From Dendrocalamus latiflorus (Eukaryota > Streptophyta > Magnoliopsida > Poales > Poaceae), in contig CM029617.1 of assembly GCA_017311315.1 (NCBI GenBank), forward strand, positions 14,923,455-14,987,454: a stretch of 64,000 nucleotides of DNA, given 5' to 3'. The notes under the pieces were generated by a model. The model was not told where the DNA came from, did no database searches, and saw only the letters and a program-made list of their open reading frames with translations. Position numbers and translations under genes: made by a program. This document shows positions 11,000-22,871 of the stretch, piece after piece; the first letter of the stretch is position 1; each line of letters starts with the position of its first letter.

Positions 11000-12321
11000 A
11001 TATATATATGCGCCACTAACTAACTCAACCAGCCAACCGTTCTACTATCCCACCCCATACTCAATTACTAGTGTTTGTTAATTATGATAAAATTACTATC
11101 AAATGTACATCAAGTTATCATTGTAATGCATAAAGTTACTTACAGTTAACACTATAAAATTATTAGTAACTTTACTCATACACGATAGTAACTTTATATG
11201 ACATGATTTTTACAGTGTAAAAACATATTCAATATGGATTTTATTTTGTTAATCTCCTAATTTCGAACACAATGGTAAAAATGGATCATAGATTGGACTT
11301 TTGGTGAAAGAGTTATTGCATTTTTTATCATGTAAATAAGATAAAAATCACAAGTCAAGTGCATTTATTCTCTTCACTCTCCTATTGCATGCATGCATGC
11401 AAGTCAAGTTAGTACCCGCTGTGAGAAAAGTTATGACCTGTTGTAAGGAAAGTTACCACCGGTTGTGAACTGTAAGCGTTTCGCAGTAACTTCACTCGCT
11501 ACCGATGGTAACTGAATTTAGAGACGTCAATAACTTTCTGGCACTGTGAAGATTTGGCAATAACTTCATTTAGAACTGATGGTAACTTAATTCAGAAACG
11601 TCAGTAATTTTCCAACGCGTTGGTTATTATCAATTCATGAACTGGTTATCATCAATTTGTGCATGCAGTCAACGACCCATGCGTACTGTGCGCGCAGGCG
11701 CTGAATAGTGCTACCGTATATGTGTGTGTGCGTGTGTATGTGTGAAAAATAACCTGAGATGGTTTGCTGCAATGAACTCAGATGAGTTTAGTTTCTATTA
11801 ATATTTAGTACAATTAAATGAGATGAGATACAATTTGTTACAGCAGAGAATCCTTGGATTGATAAACATGCCATCTCAGATATGCTACAGTATTAAGATC
11901 AGATAAGCTACAATTAGCACTAGCTAACAACTTGAATATCTAGAACTAAACCTACTTGAATTATCTTCTACATCTTGGTGGTAAGTTGTGACACTTCTAG
12001 ACTTCTTAACATTGCCCCTCGATCACAACCAGGTAACCTCAAATTGAGATCGCATGTCAACTGTTCAAACGGTTGCCATACCAAGGCTTTCATGAAGATA
12101 TAGCTATCTGATCTGCTAATGCTATGAACTTGACTTCAAGTCAACCAAAATCAACTTGCTCCCTAACAAAATCAAATCTATTTTGATATGCTTTGTCCAG
12201 GCACAGAACATTGGATTGGCAATCAAATATGTAGCATATAAATTGTCATACCATAGAACTGGTGATCTTTTCTGAAACACTCCAAGTACCTTCAATGGTG
12301 ATTGTATTCAAATAAGCTCTG
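11000..12321. other. Non-coding, GTAACTTTA-type motif repeated
   Basis: The motif GTAACTT(T/C)A and its complement recurs irregularly between 11060 and 11640. Non-autonomous DNA transposons often have such subterminal motifs, but no matching ends were found. From 11780 on, the sequence may include the 3' flank of the decayed copia element that follows. Confidence 0.35.
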
Positions 12322-14876
12322 ATGTTGCATTTGAAGCTTCTTTATACTCTGCTTCGGTGCTTGATCTTGACACTATGGCTTACTTCTTGGAGCTCCATGA
12401 AACTAAGTTTGGACCAAGAAAGACAACATACCCATTTGGTGATCTTCTATCATCAATGCATCCAGCCCAATCTGCATCTGAAAAGGAGCTTAGCAGCATT
12501 GAGGAAGACTTCTGAATCCTAAGTCCAACTTCAACTGTAGACTTTATGTATCTCATAATCCTCTTACCCACTTCCTAGTATGCATCTGTAGGAGTTTGCA
12601 TAAACTGACATGCCTTATTTATAGAATAGGATATGTCTAGTCTTGTGAGAGTAAGATACTAAGTCCCCCAACTATACTTCAGTACTGAAAAATATCATCT
12701 CCTCACAGAGGTGTTCCAACTTCCTAAGATAGCTTCTCATTAGGTATCATCAGTGTTGAAACCGGTTTGCAATGTTGCATCCTTGTTCTGTACAAAAGAT
12801 CTATAGCATATTTGCGCTAGATAAATACCAAATCGTCTTTATCAAAAGTTACCTCAATGCCCAAGAAGAAATTCAAATCACCTAGATCCTTGATTGCAAA
12901 ATCTTCAGTTAAGCTCTGGATGGGTTTAGTAGTAGCTGCAGCTAAGGAACTTGCTATTATGATAACATCAACATAAATCGACATGTAGATGGTAACTTCT
13001 AACTTGACAAGAATGAACAAGGAAGTGTCAGACTTTGATGGTACAAAAACCTAGTGACTGCACTTTCATGCTAAACATTGAGAAATATGCATGCTCTTAG
13101 TGCTTGTTTAAGCCCATATAACACCTTGTCTAGCTTACACCAATACTGTGGATGCTTGAAATCAACATAGTGTGGAGGTTGTTTCATGTAAACCTCTTCC
13201 TATAATACACCATGCAGAAAAGCATTTTGCATATCAATTTGCTTAAGTTGCCATTCTTGAGATACTACTAATGACAAGATCAGTCATATTATAGCAGGTT
13301 TTACAACAGGGCTAAATATTTTTTTTTCATAATCAACACTACACTACTGCCTGAAACCCTTTGCAACAAGACAAGACTTGTATCTATCAATCGTGCCATC
13401 AGACTTTTGCTTTAGCTTATAAACCCACTTACAATGTGGCACAAGATGCCATGTCTTATTCTTTAGTAAGGCAACTAGCTCGCAATCCATTGCCTCCTTC
13501 ACATTCAGGCTGAGCATAGAAAGCACGCTTATTGAGAGGATATCTCATTGTACCATCTGTGTATTGTTTGGGCACGACAATATTGTTCTGAAGCCGATTT
13601 TGTCACTGTTGTTGCCCCATTCTTGAGCAGTCCCTAATCTATTGACACCAAAACCTACATCTCCCAGAGGAACTGAAACAAATTCTGAAGAAATATTATT
13701 AGTCACCGATGGCAGGATATTATCATCTCACCCATGGTCAGTACTTGATGGTTCAAGTGTCGTGGCTATTGTGCATAGTTTGGCTGAACAAGTAGAGGAG
13801 GCAACACAATAGTGGAAGGAATATCAATATGAGAAGTAGATTGTTTAGCGCTAGCAGCAAAAGAAAAAACATTTTCATCAAAGATAACATCACGAGCGAT
13901 GTAAACTCGTCTAGAAGATCAATGGAGACACTTGTAACCTTTGTGCACTGTGATGTACCCAAGAAAGATACACTGCTTGGACCAAAAACAAACTTTTCCA
14001 GTGTTGTAAGGTCTGAGACTAGGCCAGCATGCACAACCAAAGATTTTAAGCATGGAGTAGTTTGGAGAGACATTAAGAAGATGATTTATATGTGTAGAAT
14101 TATCAACCACACGGTTAGGTAATCGATTTATCAAGTATATGTAGTAGTGAGGAAAGCCTCATCACAAAAATGCATAGACATTGAGGATTGAGCAAGAAGT
14201 GCCAACCTAGTGTCAGCAATATGCCTATCTTTTCTTTTAGCAACCCCGTTTTGTTGATGATTGTGAGAACATGATACTTGATGAGAAATGCCTATCCATT
14301 TAAAAAAATTATGTAACGTTTAATATTCACCACTCAAATCTATTTGAACAGCTAAGATCTTCTAACCGACAATATGTTCAGTGTGTTTTTGGAATTGGAA
14401 AAGGCATTCCAAACATCATATTTGTGTTTCAAGAGATAGATCTAGGAGAACTTGCTATAATCATCAAGAAAGCTGACATAATACTTAAAACCTCCCACAG
14501 CAGTGAGAGCTGGACCCCACATATCTAAATGAACAAGTTCTAAAGAAAAAGGTGAAACATGAGTAGAAGCATTGTACGACAGCTGGTGAATTTTTGCTTG
14601 TGACAAGCATCACACACAAAAATAACTTTATTTGGCATACAACTCAATTTATTTGTCTAATTGTTGCTTGAATGATAGAAGAAGTTGGATGTCCAAGCCT
14701 ACAGTACCATTGATCAGAGGAAAGTGTCACAAAGGCAAGGACTAACAAGGACTGGGACGTGTTGAAGTTATGGGGTAAAGGCCTCCTTCATATCTTCCAT
14801 GTAGAAGAGTTGTCTTCATTTGCCGATCTTTAACGCAAAAGAAAGTGGGGGTGAAACACAAAAAAGGCATCAATAT
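12322..14876 (-). mobile_element. Decayed Ty1/copia polyprotein (IN-RT-RNase H)
   Basis: Minus-strand fragments lie in the copia order. From right to left they are a pre-integrase segment (~14770-14840), an integrase core reading LVHLDMWGPALTAVGGF (~14450-14560), the integrase C-terminal side GCACWPSLRPYN (~14020-14060), the start of reverse transcriptase CKWVYKLKQKSDGTIDRYK (13344-13526), its catalytic block (12817-13020), and RNase H with DADWAGCIDDRRS (12380-12571). Many frameshifts and stops separate them. The reverse transcriptase YVDD motif reads YVDV, so a catalytic Asp is lost. The copy is dead. Its own LTRs were not identified: the LTR sequence at 14877 abuts it but need not belong to it. 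Confidence 0.85.
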
Positions 14877-15577
14877 TGTATGATCATCGATGACAATCAG
14901 AGACGGGTGAATGATTGTAATTCATAGCAGCAAATTGTTCCTTAAATCTACTGTCTTATGCTCTTCTAACCTGCCAATCACAGCAAGAGCACAAAAACAA
15001 ACGACAACAAAAGAAAAAGAGAAAAGAAATTATCTTTTCTCCTCGGGTACTATAGCAAACCGAGGCATTTACTATAGCAAAAAGAACTCGGTACTATAGA
15101 AGTACTATAGCAGTACTGTAGCAATTGATTAAAAATTGGAGATGTCACTTTCAACAAAGTTTTCTTTTTTGCGTGATGTCTTTTGCTTTGTTCGAAGACC
15201 TCCCACACAATGGAATTGCACTGCCCTACACGTGATGTGCTTGCTCACGATGTGACCCCTTCGTGATGTGCCTGGTATATGAAGGAGCAATGCTTCTGTC
15301 CCTCCTACATAGAGATGTGCCTCCTCTGTGATGCACGTGAATCAAGAAGGGGCACGGTGAATTGAACCAAGGAAGAAGGAGACGTCGTCGTTAAGACTAT
15401 CCACGCATGCATCCAAGGCGAGGAGACTAAAAATTCACTAGATCATTTTGAGATCTAATTTTTTGTTGCTGGATCAATATATTTGTGGTTACAATGTGTC
15501 CTCCTGACACCCCTCAAACCCTCGCATGAAAATTGCATCTATTAGCCATAAGGTTAGCTCCTAATCCCATCCCATAA
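14877..15577 (-). mobile_element. Copia LTR, truncated copy A
   Basis: Starts TGTATGATCATCG and aligns over about 700 bp with the full LTR at 15869-16980, including the CTATAGCAAA, GGAGATGTCACTTTCAAC and TGTGATGCACGTGAAT blocks. It breaks off at about 15577, where gag sequence follows. It therefore lacks the U3 part, and no primer-binding site lies on its left. Confidence 0.75.
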
Positions 15578-15858
15578 GGTTAGTAGATTTAATATGAGTA
15601 ATTCTGACAAACTTGTTTCTACTTAGATCTTGCAACAAAATATTTTTAGCCTTAACATTTGCTTCAATATCAGCAATATTTCTAGAAGTAACAATAGGAG
15701 GCACTTCATATGGATTTTTTCGACTTTTTGCCAAATAGCATTACCTTGTGTTTGTAGAAAAATGACCTTGCATGTTTTTTAATAGATTTAACCTTATCCA
15801 TTGAAAAACGGTGGTTTACCTAAAAACGATCTCAATCTGATGTTATTGCAACCTGCTC
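15578..15858 (-). mobile_element. Remnant of copia gag N-terminus
   Basis: Reverse-strand sequence similar to the gag start at 45780-46050 (shared blocks AGTAGATTTAATATG, TTGCAACAAAATATTT, AAAAACGGTGG). Only about 280 bp remain; stops are present. Confidence 0.7.
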
Positions 15859-15868
15859 TGATACCACT
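15859..15868 (-). promoter_or_regulatory. Copia primer-binding site
   Basis: The minus strand reads AGTGGTATCA directly next to the LTR end, the usual priming site for initiator tRNA-Met in plant retroelements. The same site occurs at 46055-46064 and 62095-62104. Confidence 0.75.
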
Positions 15869-16980
15869 TGTAAGATTGTCGATGGCAATTAGAGGGGGAT
15901 AAATAGTTGTAATCCGCAATGGAAACTTTTCCTCAAATCTACTGTCTTCGGTTCTTTCAACCTGCTAATCACAGCAAGAACACAAAAAGAAAAGTCGGCA
16001 AAAGAAAAGAGAAAAGAAATTATTTTTCCCCTTGGGTACTATAGCAAACTGAGATGTTTACTATAGCAAAAAGCACTTCGGTACTATACAAGTACTGTAG
16101 CAACTGATCAAAAATTGGAGATGTCACTTTCAACGGGGCTTTCTGCTCTGTGTGATGTCTTTTGTTCTATTGGAAAACCTCCCACGCAATGGAGTAGCTT
16201 TACCCCGCACGTGATGTGCTTGCTCACGACGTGACTCCTTGGTGATGTGCCTGGTAGATGAAGGAGCAACACTTCTATCCATCCTGCATAGAGATGTGCC
16301 TCCTCTGTGATGCACGTGAATTAAGAAGGGACACAGTGAATCGAACTAAGGAAGAAGCAGACATCGTCGTGAATACTATCTGTGCATGCATCCGAGATGA
16401 AGAGACTAAAAATGCATCGGATAATTTTCAGATCGAATTTTTATAGCTGGATCATTATATTTGTGGCTACAAAGTATCTTCCTGGCACCTCTCAAAGCAT
16501 AGCACAAAAATTACATCTATTAGCTATAGGGTTAGCTCCTAATCCCATATCTATTTATAGTCTAGGGCCCGAATGAGTCTTATCCAATTCCAATAAATAA
16601 GGGATACGAAACCCTTATGTAACATGGGTTTTTCAACTTTTATCACGTGTCATAGCCTTTGGACCGCACCTCCACAGCTCCAACATGTATCATCTATCTT
16701 TGATCTCCACGTGCCCCAACTTGAGCACAACCGTCTCCTTCAGCATCCTTAACTCTCTGGATCATGACTTTGCACTAAGCAATCTCGCGGTCCTCGCCGT
16801 AGAGCACGATCGCTTCCGAGTTAAATGTAAAGACCAAAACAACATCTTTTTCCAGCATAACTTCTTTCCAATTTGACCGACATGAGTCCACACACGCCAC
16901 ACACCACAAATAATATCGATAGTAACATTGTCAATTATTCATCGTCACAAATATTCTAGACCTAGCCATATGATCTAACA
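15869..16980 (-). mobile_element. Copia LTR, full-length copy B
   Basis: 1112-bp LTR with short inverted ends (TGTAAGAT at 15869, ATCTAACA ending 16980). Its right 80 bp match, inverted, the LTR start at 57719, which confirms this boundary. A primer-binding site adjoins its left side. On its right (17155-17169) the minus strand has a purine tract, GCCAAAGGGGGAGAG. The LTR is thus flanked by both tract types. The 5-bp flanks (AATAT left of 14877, ATCTC right of 16980) do not match. Confidence 0.8.
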
Positions 16981-18340
16981 ATCTCTCCCTTAATGAATAC
17001 ATTGGCAATACATTAAGATAACATGACTTCAAATAGATCTAAGTGAATAACTGAAGCCGAAAAAATATTTTAAGCCACAAGCCATAAATCACTCCCAATC
17101 TCTCACAAAGCATACTAAAAAATATTTATTATTTTGACCATAAATTTCACAGATCTCTCCCCCTTTGGCAATATAACTATCAAGGCACAAAAGGAAAAAA
17201 AACAGCAAAAAGATAACACATATCTAAGTATCATTGATCCAAAAAAAATTATATTTTTTTAAAAGAAAAACACCCCATGAAATTTTTTATATTTTTAAAG
17301 AAAAATACACCGTGAAACTTAAAAGATTATTTAAACCAATTAAACTAATATATATAAAGTCATACTCTTATAAAGCTTGCCCGATTATAAGCATATATAT
17401 ATAACAAAACCGGCCAAAAGAAACTTATAATCCAATCCAAGCTTCGAATCTAGATCGTTTATTTGTTTCGAGGATTGAAATGGGCTGGTCCATCACCACT
17501 TTAGCTCTTATAAGCACAAGGTTAATATATAATATGAGAAGTTGTTATCTATCGGATGATCCGATAATGAATCAACCTATGGGACGAGGTAATCAACAGA
17601 GTTTTCTCCAGTCTGAGAAAGAACCGAGGCCTACTTCCGCACACCTATCTTTTGCATTCCCAAAAAAAGAAGTTTCTTGTTTTGTTCACATCTGCCGCCG
17701 AAGTGCCAAGACAACTTTGTTCATCTCCGTCAGTAACCGGCGATAAGTTGGACTACCCACGAGGCTTTTCGACATGTCAGTAAACATGCATTTTTTTTTT
17801 TGAAGCGAATGGAACAATTACTTCGATTTACACGTGACACAAAGCCCCTGTAAGGCCGTATATATGCACAGTAGAAACAGAGAAATAATGTGTAACCAAC
17901 GTTTGGTCAAGTCCCTGCAAGGCCGTATCAAGTCCCATCAGTTCAATTCGTTCCTTGGCCTTCTTGGCAAGTTTGATCACGTTTGTTCTGGCTGGCAGAA
18001 AAGTCTCAAATGTCCCAATCCGGAACACAGATAGTCTTCAACCATCCATGGTTTCACGTTGGATTTTTCCCCACCGTACTGGTAAGCGCTCACGCACGCA
18101 CTAGCTAGCTCAAAAATATCCAACGCCACGGCGCCATGAGTGCTAGGATAGCTAAACATTTCCACAGGTCCAAACGTCACACCTAAACCACCAAACCCAC
18201 GGTGTTGTTATGCTTGTCGCCGCCGTGCCGATGCACGCCGAGAAGTCGACAGGCCAATTAATCGCCCAAGTGATAGACTCGTCTCCCCGACTGGAACAGG
18301 AAGTTGAGCAGCCGTCGGTGTGAATTGATCATCTGCATGC
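16981..18340. other. Retroelement tail then ATL upstream region
   Basis: 16981-17230 has a reversed polypurine-tract-like sequence (CTCTCCCCCTTTGGC, 17155-17169), suggesting the 3' end of a minus-strand copia element. 17230-18340 has no recognised gene. Short ORFs at 17480-17746 and 17828-18034 have no known domain. The last part is the promoter and leader of the ATL gene at 18341. Confidence 0.4.
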
Positions 18341-18847
18341 ATGGCGCCGGCCGTGACGCTCACCAGTCGGAGGTCGGCGGTGGTCGTGGTGGTGCTCGCC
18401 TTCGTCCTCATCGGCTGCCTCGTGCTGTACGTCGAGGGCGAGCACTGGGGGCTCACCTTCCTCGTCGTCGTCGCCATCCTTGTATGCGTCCAGTGGCCGA
18501 CCGACGGCCGCCGCAGCGGCGCGGGCCCGACGCTCCCCGTGCAGGTGCAGGGCGCGGCGTCGGCGTCGTCGTCCGTGGCCCCGGCGCTTCCCCGCGAGCC
18601 GCCCGTGTACGTGTACAGGAAGAGGAAGGCCGGCGACGTGTGCGCGGTCTGCCTCGGCGAGGTGCGGCGAGGGGAGGTCGTCAAGCGGTTGCCGGCGTGC
18701 GCGCACCTGTTCCACGAGGGGTGCATAGATAAGTGGCTCAGCTCTCGCAAGACGTGCCCGGTGTGCCGGTCTCGCGTCGACGTCGCCGCCGCAGCCGCCG
18801 ACCCGCCGGCCGCGGAAGCAGCGGCGCCGTCGCGCGCGGGATCTTGA
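18341..18847 (+). CDS. ATL-like RING-H2 E3 ubiquitin ligase (168 aa)
   Basis: Intact, GC-rich single-exon frame closely related to the copies at 7529 and 10117. Two hydrophobic segments (13-31 and 38-51) should anchor it in a membrane. A linker with PTLPVQVQG and PALPREPP follows, then PVYVYRKRKAG before the RING-H2 domain (101-142): Cys101, Cys104, Cys120, His122, His125, Cys128, Cys139, Cys142, with Trp132 at the E2-contact position. An Ala/Pro-rich tail (148-168) ends the protein. Expected role: ubiquitin ligase recruiting an E2 at a membrane; substrate unknown. ATG 18341 is the first in-frame start and matches the family's N-terminal length. A hAT transposon starts 99 bp after the stop codon, probably in or near the 3' UTR, so transcript termination may be altered. 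Confidence 0.9.
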   Translation: MAPAVTLTSRRSAVVVVVLAFVLIGCLVLYVEGEHWGLTFLVVVAILVCVQWPTDGRRSGAGPTLPVQVQGAASASSSVAPALPREPPVYVYRKRKAGDVCAVCLGEVRRGEVVKRLPACAHLFHEGCIDKWLSSRKTCPVCRSRVDVAAAAADPPAAEAAAPSRAGS

Positions 18848-18937
18848 AGTACGGCGTGCGTCGCGATGGTGCAGGACCTTCGCCGTCGGTGCATATACAG
18901 TGCACTCCCTCCGTTCTGAAAGAAGTACTTAGTTTCA

Positions 18938-18945
18938 ATTTCTCC
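18938..18945. repeat. 8-bp target-site duplication (left)
   Basis: ATTTCTCC directly precedes the hAT element and is repeated exactly at 22864-22871. Confidence 0.9.
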
Positions 18946-19282
18946 CAATGTTCAAAATAGCTGGCTATGGCCTATAGCGGCTATGCTCTGTATCAGCTAT
19001 GAGCAGCTATAGCGGGCTATAGCCACAGCTAAGCCATTTAGCGGTTTTGAAAAAAATGGACATGAATAGACAGAACAGTTCAATACATACAAGATAAATT
19101 CTAAGTTCCAACACTCAAAATAAGTTCCTAAAATCATACTTCATACACAGGGTGATCAATTCTTGACTCTTGACATAAATAGTTCATCAAAAGAACAGGA
19201 CTGAATACTGATACTTAACAAAACAACACCAAGTTCAGACAACAGACTTCAAGTACTTAACAGGAATACATGATAGTGCACT

Positions 19283-21870
19283 CTACTCATCAGAATCAGA
19301 GGATTGCATTGAAACATCCCCATCACCATCTTCTGAGTCATCAGATGATGACTGTTGCGCAAGACCATTCATCAAAGCATTTATACTCCTTAGTTTCTTC
19401 TTCTTAGGGCGCACAGGTCTCTTCCTTTTTGCTTGTGCTTGTGATATTGAGTCTTCCTATGATGCTCTACGTTCTGGCAATTGTTCAGCAAGGTCACTTG
19501 GTAAAGGTGCAATACCAGTAATGAACTCATTGCCATCATCACCCAGAACATCATCTACTTCCTTTTCTAAAGGATCTCTGCCTTTGTTCTCTTTCTTGTT
19601 CCTTAGTTTGGAGTTAAATTTTACAAACACAAGATCTCTCATCTTATTATGATTGAGTCTGTTACGCTTCTTTGTATGAACCTGTGAGTGAATTAGTGAA
19701 CACATTAACATAATGGTCTTATGGATGGTGTTCTAAAAAAAATGGAAGGTGCAAAACTACAGAGCTAAGATTCACTAAGATGCAGGTCAAATTTTATCAA
19801 AACTGCAAAACACTAAAAAGCTGTCCAGTTCATCAAATTTTACCTGCTCAAATGATGACTAGTTCCTTTCACAATCAGAGGAGCTGCAGGTCAAATTTAG
19901 AATTCTTACTGCCAATTTCCTTAGATTTGGTGTGTTTGTTCCATGGTTCAGCCACCACTTTGCTGCACAAAAAAGTTAAGAGTTAAACAATGATAACAGA
20001 ACATAGAGCATATTCATTAATCATATTATATTCATTTCTTCACCTGGATTAAAATTCTTGTTTCTCCTCTGCCTTACAGCAATTTCATGTCCAAATGTAC
20101 CTTGCTGATCTTGATACATGCTGAGTTCTTCAATTATATTGTCTTGGGTTTCTTCATCATCAATCATCTTTGTAATGCATGCAATCACAGCTGCTCTAAA
20201 GGATCCATCATGCTCAATCTCTGACCTCTTTGGATAATAATAGTAGGGGTTCAAATAATACCCAGCCAAGTGGAGTGGGGTCTTGAGCTTGCTATCCCAC
20301 CTTTTATCAATGATATCCCAAACAACTTTGAAGTGGCTCTCATCATTGTCAAACCTCTCAGAAATTTCTTTCTTTGCCTCAATCATTAATCCATGGAAGA
20401 ATCCCATTGCTGGCACATCACTGTCCATTCTCCTTAGGACATTAGCCAATGGCTCAAAGAAATTAACAGCCATGTCAACATTTTTCCAAAAGCTTTCAGA
20501 TTTCACCACTTTCTTGGCTTTCTTCCCCTTGGCCTTCTTCAAATAACCCAACTCATCGAACTCCCCTGATATGAACAGCCTTCTCAATTCCAACTTGCTG
20601 TCTAGCAAGCTTTTTAGATTCAAATAAGCAGTGGCGAATCGAGTAACTCCAGAGCGAACCAAATCCTTCTTAAGAAATTTTCTCATCAAATCCAACACCC
20701 TTGTATGAGCATACAAGAACACTGTCACTTCTCTTGCATTGGTAATAGTTTGCTCAACTGGTCCAAGCTTCCCAATATCCTCTAGCATGAGATCTAGGCA
20801 ATGAGCAGCACATCCAATCCAAAATATTGAGGGCCTCTTTGCTGTTAATAAACTTGCTGCTGTTGTATTGACACTGGCATTATCAGTCACCACTTGGACA
20901 ACATTTTCCTCCCCAATATCTTCTATGCATCTGTCCACAAGGTCAAATATGTATTTACCATTTTTCTTCTCACTTGAGCAGTCCACTAAATCCAAGAAGC
21001 AAACCCCATGAGCACTGTGCACAACTAAATTCATTATTCCCCTGCCCTTCTTATCTGTCCATGCATCTGTCATAAGTGAACAGCCTGTGAGCTCCCATGA
21101 TTCCTTGTGGTTCTTGAATCCATCAAGCACCTTTTGCTTCCTTTTTTGCAAGAATGATCCACCCATCTCATATGGACTAGGCCCTCTCAAACCTCTGCCA
21201 AATTGTCCAATGGCCTCAAGCATATAGGAAAAGCTAGGAAGGGTGACTGTGTTGTGTGCAATACTGGCTTCATAGAAAAATTGGCATATGTACTCACAAG
21301 CTCTATCCCTCCTCTCTTCTCTTTTCTGAGTTGTCAGTGTTGTTTGAACCTTATTGTTGAGCCCCATCCGAATAGATTCTTCTATAGAAGGAGGCTTGTA
21401 GAATTTATCAACAGTAGTGCCACCCCCTACCACAGATTTGGAGCTACTAGATCCTTTTGTTGGGTTTGGCTTCACGACAAGAACCACATTCCCTTGATCA
21501 GATCCTTCTTCACCACAACTTTCATCTCCTGAGTTATCTAGGTCAATTTCATCTCTGGCCCTTTGCTTTTCCTTGGTTTTCTGTTGCTTTTCATTGGTCT
21601 TATTTGTAAGCAATGCCAACATCTCTTCCTTCACTGGAGTTGGAACCTTCTGGCACTTTGTAACATTGTAGCCTTTAATGCCAGCAAGATGGTACTTTAT
21701 TCTAGTAATCCCAGAAGTGCAAAGCTTGTCACAGTACTTGCATTTCAGGCTATACTTCTTTTTTATGTCTGGGCAAAAACAATGAGCCCATGCAGGGTCA
21801 TCTGAGTTGATAGTAACTTTTGATGATGGTGCATTTGTTACTGAGGCAGAGGCATCACTTGACAGTATGC
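19283..21870 (-). pseudogene. hAT transposase (BED finger, DUF659-type), broken
   Basis: Minus-strand gene with at least three exons by sequence: 21870-20044 (acceptor AG before 21870, donor GT after 20044), 19962-19844, and 19681-19283. The long exon has a BED-like zinc finger (CKYCDKLCTSGITRIKYHL), then the DUF659/RNase H-like core with SLMTDAWTDKKGRGIMN, VVTDNASVN and WIGCAAHCLDLMLEDIGK. The second exon carries the C-terminal hAT dimerisation motif (KWWLNHGTNTPNLRKLAVR). In it the conserved Trp codon after CERN is replaced by TAG (19859-19861). A second in-frame TAG lies at 19457-19459, after which an acidic tail continues to 19283. The 5' exon was not identified; GC-rich sequence at 22200-22650 is the likely promoter side. 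The conserved core suggests recent loss. Confidence 0.88.
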
Positions 21871-22367
21871 CTATCAAAATTGAAAACACAAAAATGCAAC
21901 ACATCATAAGCTGCTAAACAGAGGTAGCTAGCAACAAGTACATAATCAAGCTAGCTACTACATCCGACTCCTCGTCAATCTATGAATCTAGTGACAAAAA
22001 ATTGGTTCATAATTTCATATATGCAGGCACATCATAGATTACAGCCTATCACTAATTGGCTAATTGGTCATTGCAAATTGCACATAGAAAAATTGAACCT
22101 TTGCCTCTTACATACATATATTATCCACACAAAAATAGATCGACCAAAACTTAAGAATCTGCATTACAGCTAGCAGTAGGAACATGTGAATCTATGGAGA
22201 AGAGGAGAAGAGAACATGCCTGTTTGTATTTGGTTCTCTGGCTGAGACATGGCCGCTGCTGATTATCGCTGGCTGCTGCTTCTTGGGGTTGGGGGAGAGC
22301 CGGAGAGGAGAGTGAGGAGCAGTGGGAAATGGAGCTCGTGCTCTCCCTCGCCTCTGCCGCAGACACC

Positions 22368-22480
22368 GCCGCAGCTGCGAGTGGGAGCGCCGTCGCCGCA
22401 GCTGCGAGTGGGAGCGCCGTCGCCGCAGCTGCGAGTGGGAGCGCACTCGCCGCAGCTGCGAGTGGGAGCAGCACCGCCGC
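22368..22480. repeat. 27-bp tandem repeat in hAT 5' region
   Basis: Four copies of a 27-bp unit containing GCCGCAGCTGCGAGTGGGAG. It lies at the transposase promoter/leader side. Short ORFs on both strands here are repeat translations, not genes. Confidence 0.85.
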
Positions 22481-22648
22481 CGCCGCTGCGAGTGGAGTGA
22501 GATGTCGAGAGGAATTTTGGGCTAGGGTTACCGCCGCCGCTCTTTACGTCGGGAGCAGGCGAGCAGCACCGCCGCCGCCGCTGCGAGTGGAGTGAGATGT
22601 CGAGAGGAATTATGGGCTAGGGTTACCGCGCCGCTCTTTACGTCGGGC
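22466..22648. repeat. ~85-bp direct duplication
   Basis: 22466-22552 is repeated nearly exactly at 22561-22648 (shared GAGCAGCACCGCCGCCGCCG, ATGTCGAGAGGAATT, GGGCTAGGGTTACCG). Inside the hAT element, next to the 27-bp repeats. Confidence 0.85.
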
Positions 22649-22863
22649 GATTTTGGACTCAAGGGTCAAGGCGCCCAATTTTGGCCCGCGGGCTGCTTTT
22701 AGCGGCCGCTACAACTCAGCCCAATTAGCGGTTATATCCAGAAATAGTTGGCTAATAGCGCATCTGATCACATAGCGGCTAAAGTGGAATATCTTAGCAA
22801 TAGGGCTGCCTAGCAGCTATATCCGGCTATAGCGGCAGCTATAGCCGGAGATTTAGAACCTTG

Positions 22864-22871
22864 ATTTCTCC
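22864..22871. repeat. 8-bp target-site duplication (right)
   Basis: ATTTCTCC, identical to 18938-18945. Confidence 0.9.

Larger units (their letters stand above)
18946..22863. mobile_element. hAT transposon, 3918 bp, with 8-bp TSD
   Basis: The left end CAATGTTCAAAATAGCTGGC is matched by the inverted right end, which reads CAAGGTTCTAAATCTCCGGC on the minus strand: imperfect terminal repeats of about 22 bp. Both ends are filled with short subterminal motifs of the type AGCGGCTATAGC in both orientations (18960-19045 and 22700-22850), typical transposase-binding regions of hAT elements. The exact 8-bp duplication is the hAT signature. The only long gene inside is a minus-strand hAT transposase with two premature stops. 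The element is thus autonomous in layout but defective in this copy. Confidence 0.93.

Noticed and set aside
11013..11710. CACTA element bounded by CACTA (11014) and TAGTG (11706)
   Set aside because: The sequences beyond the five bases do not match as inverted repeats and no 3-bp duplication is present.
18904..18930. Stowaway MITE (CTCCCTCCGTTCTGAAA near the hAT left end)
   Set aside because: Only one Stowaway-like end is seen; no inverted partner or TA duplication on the other side of the hAT insertion.
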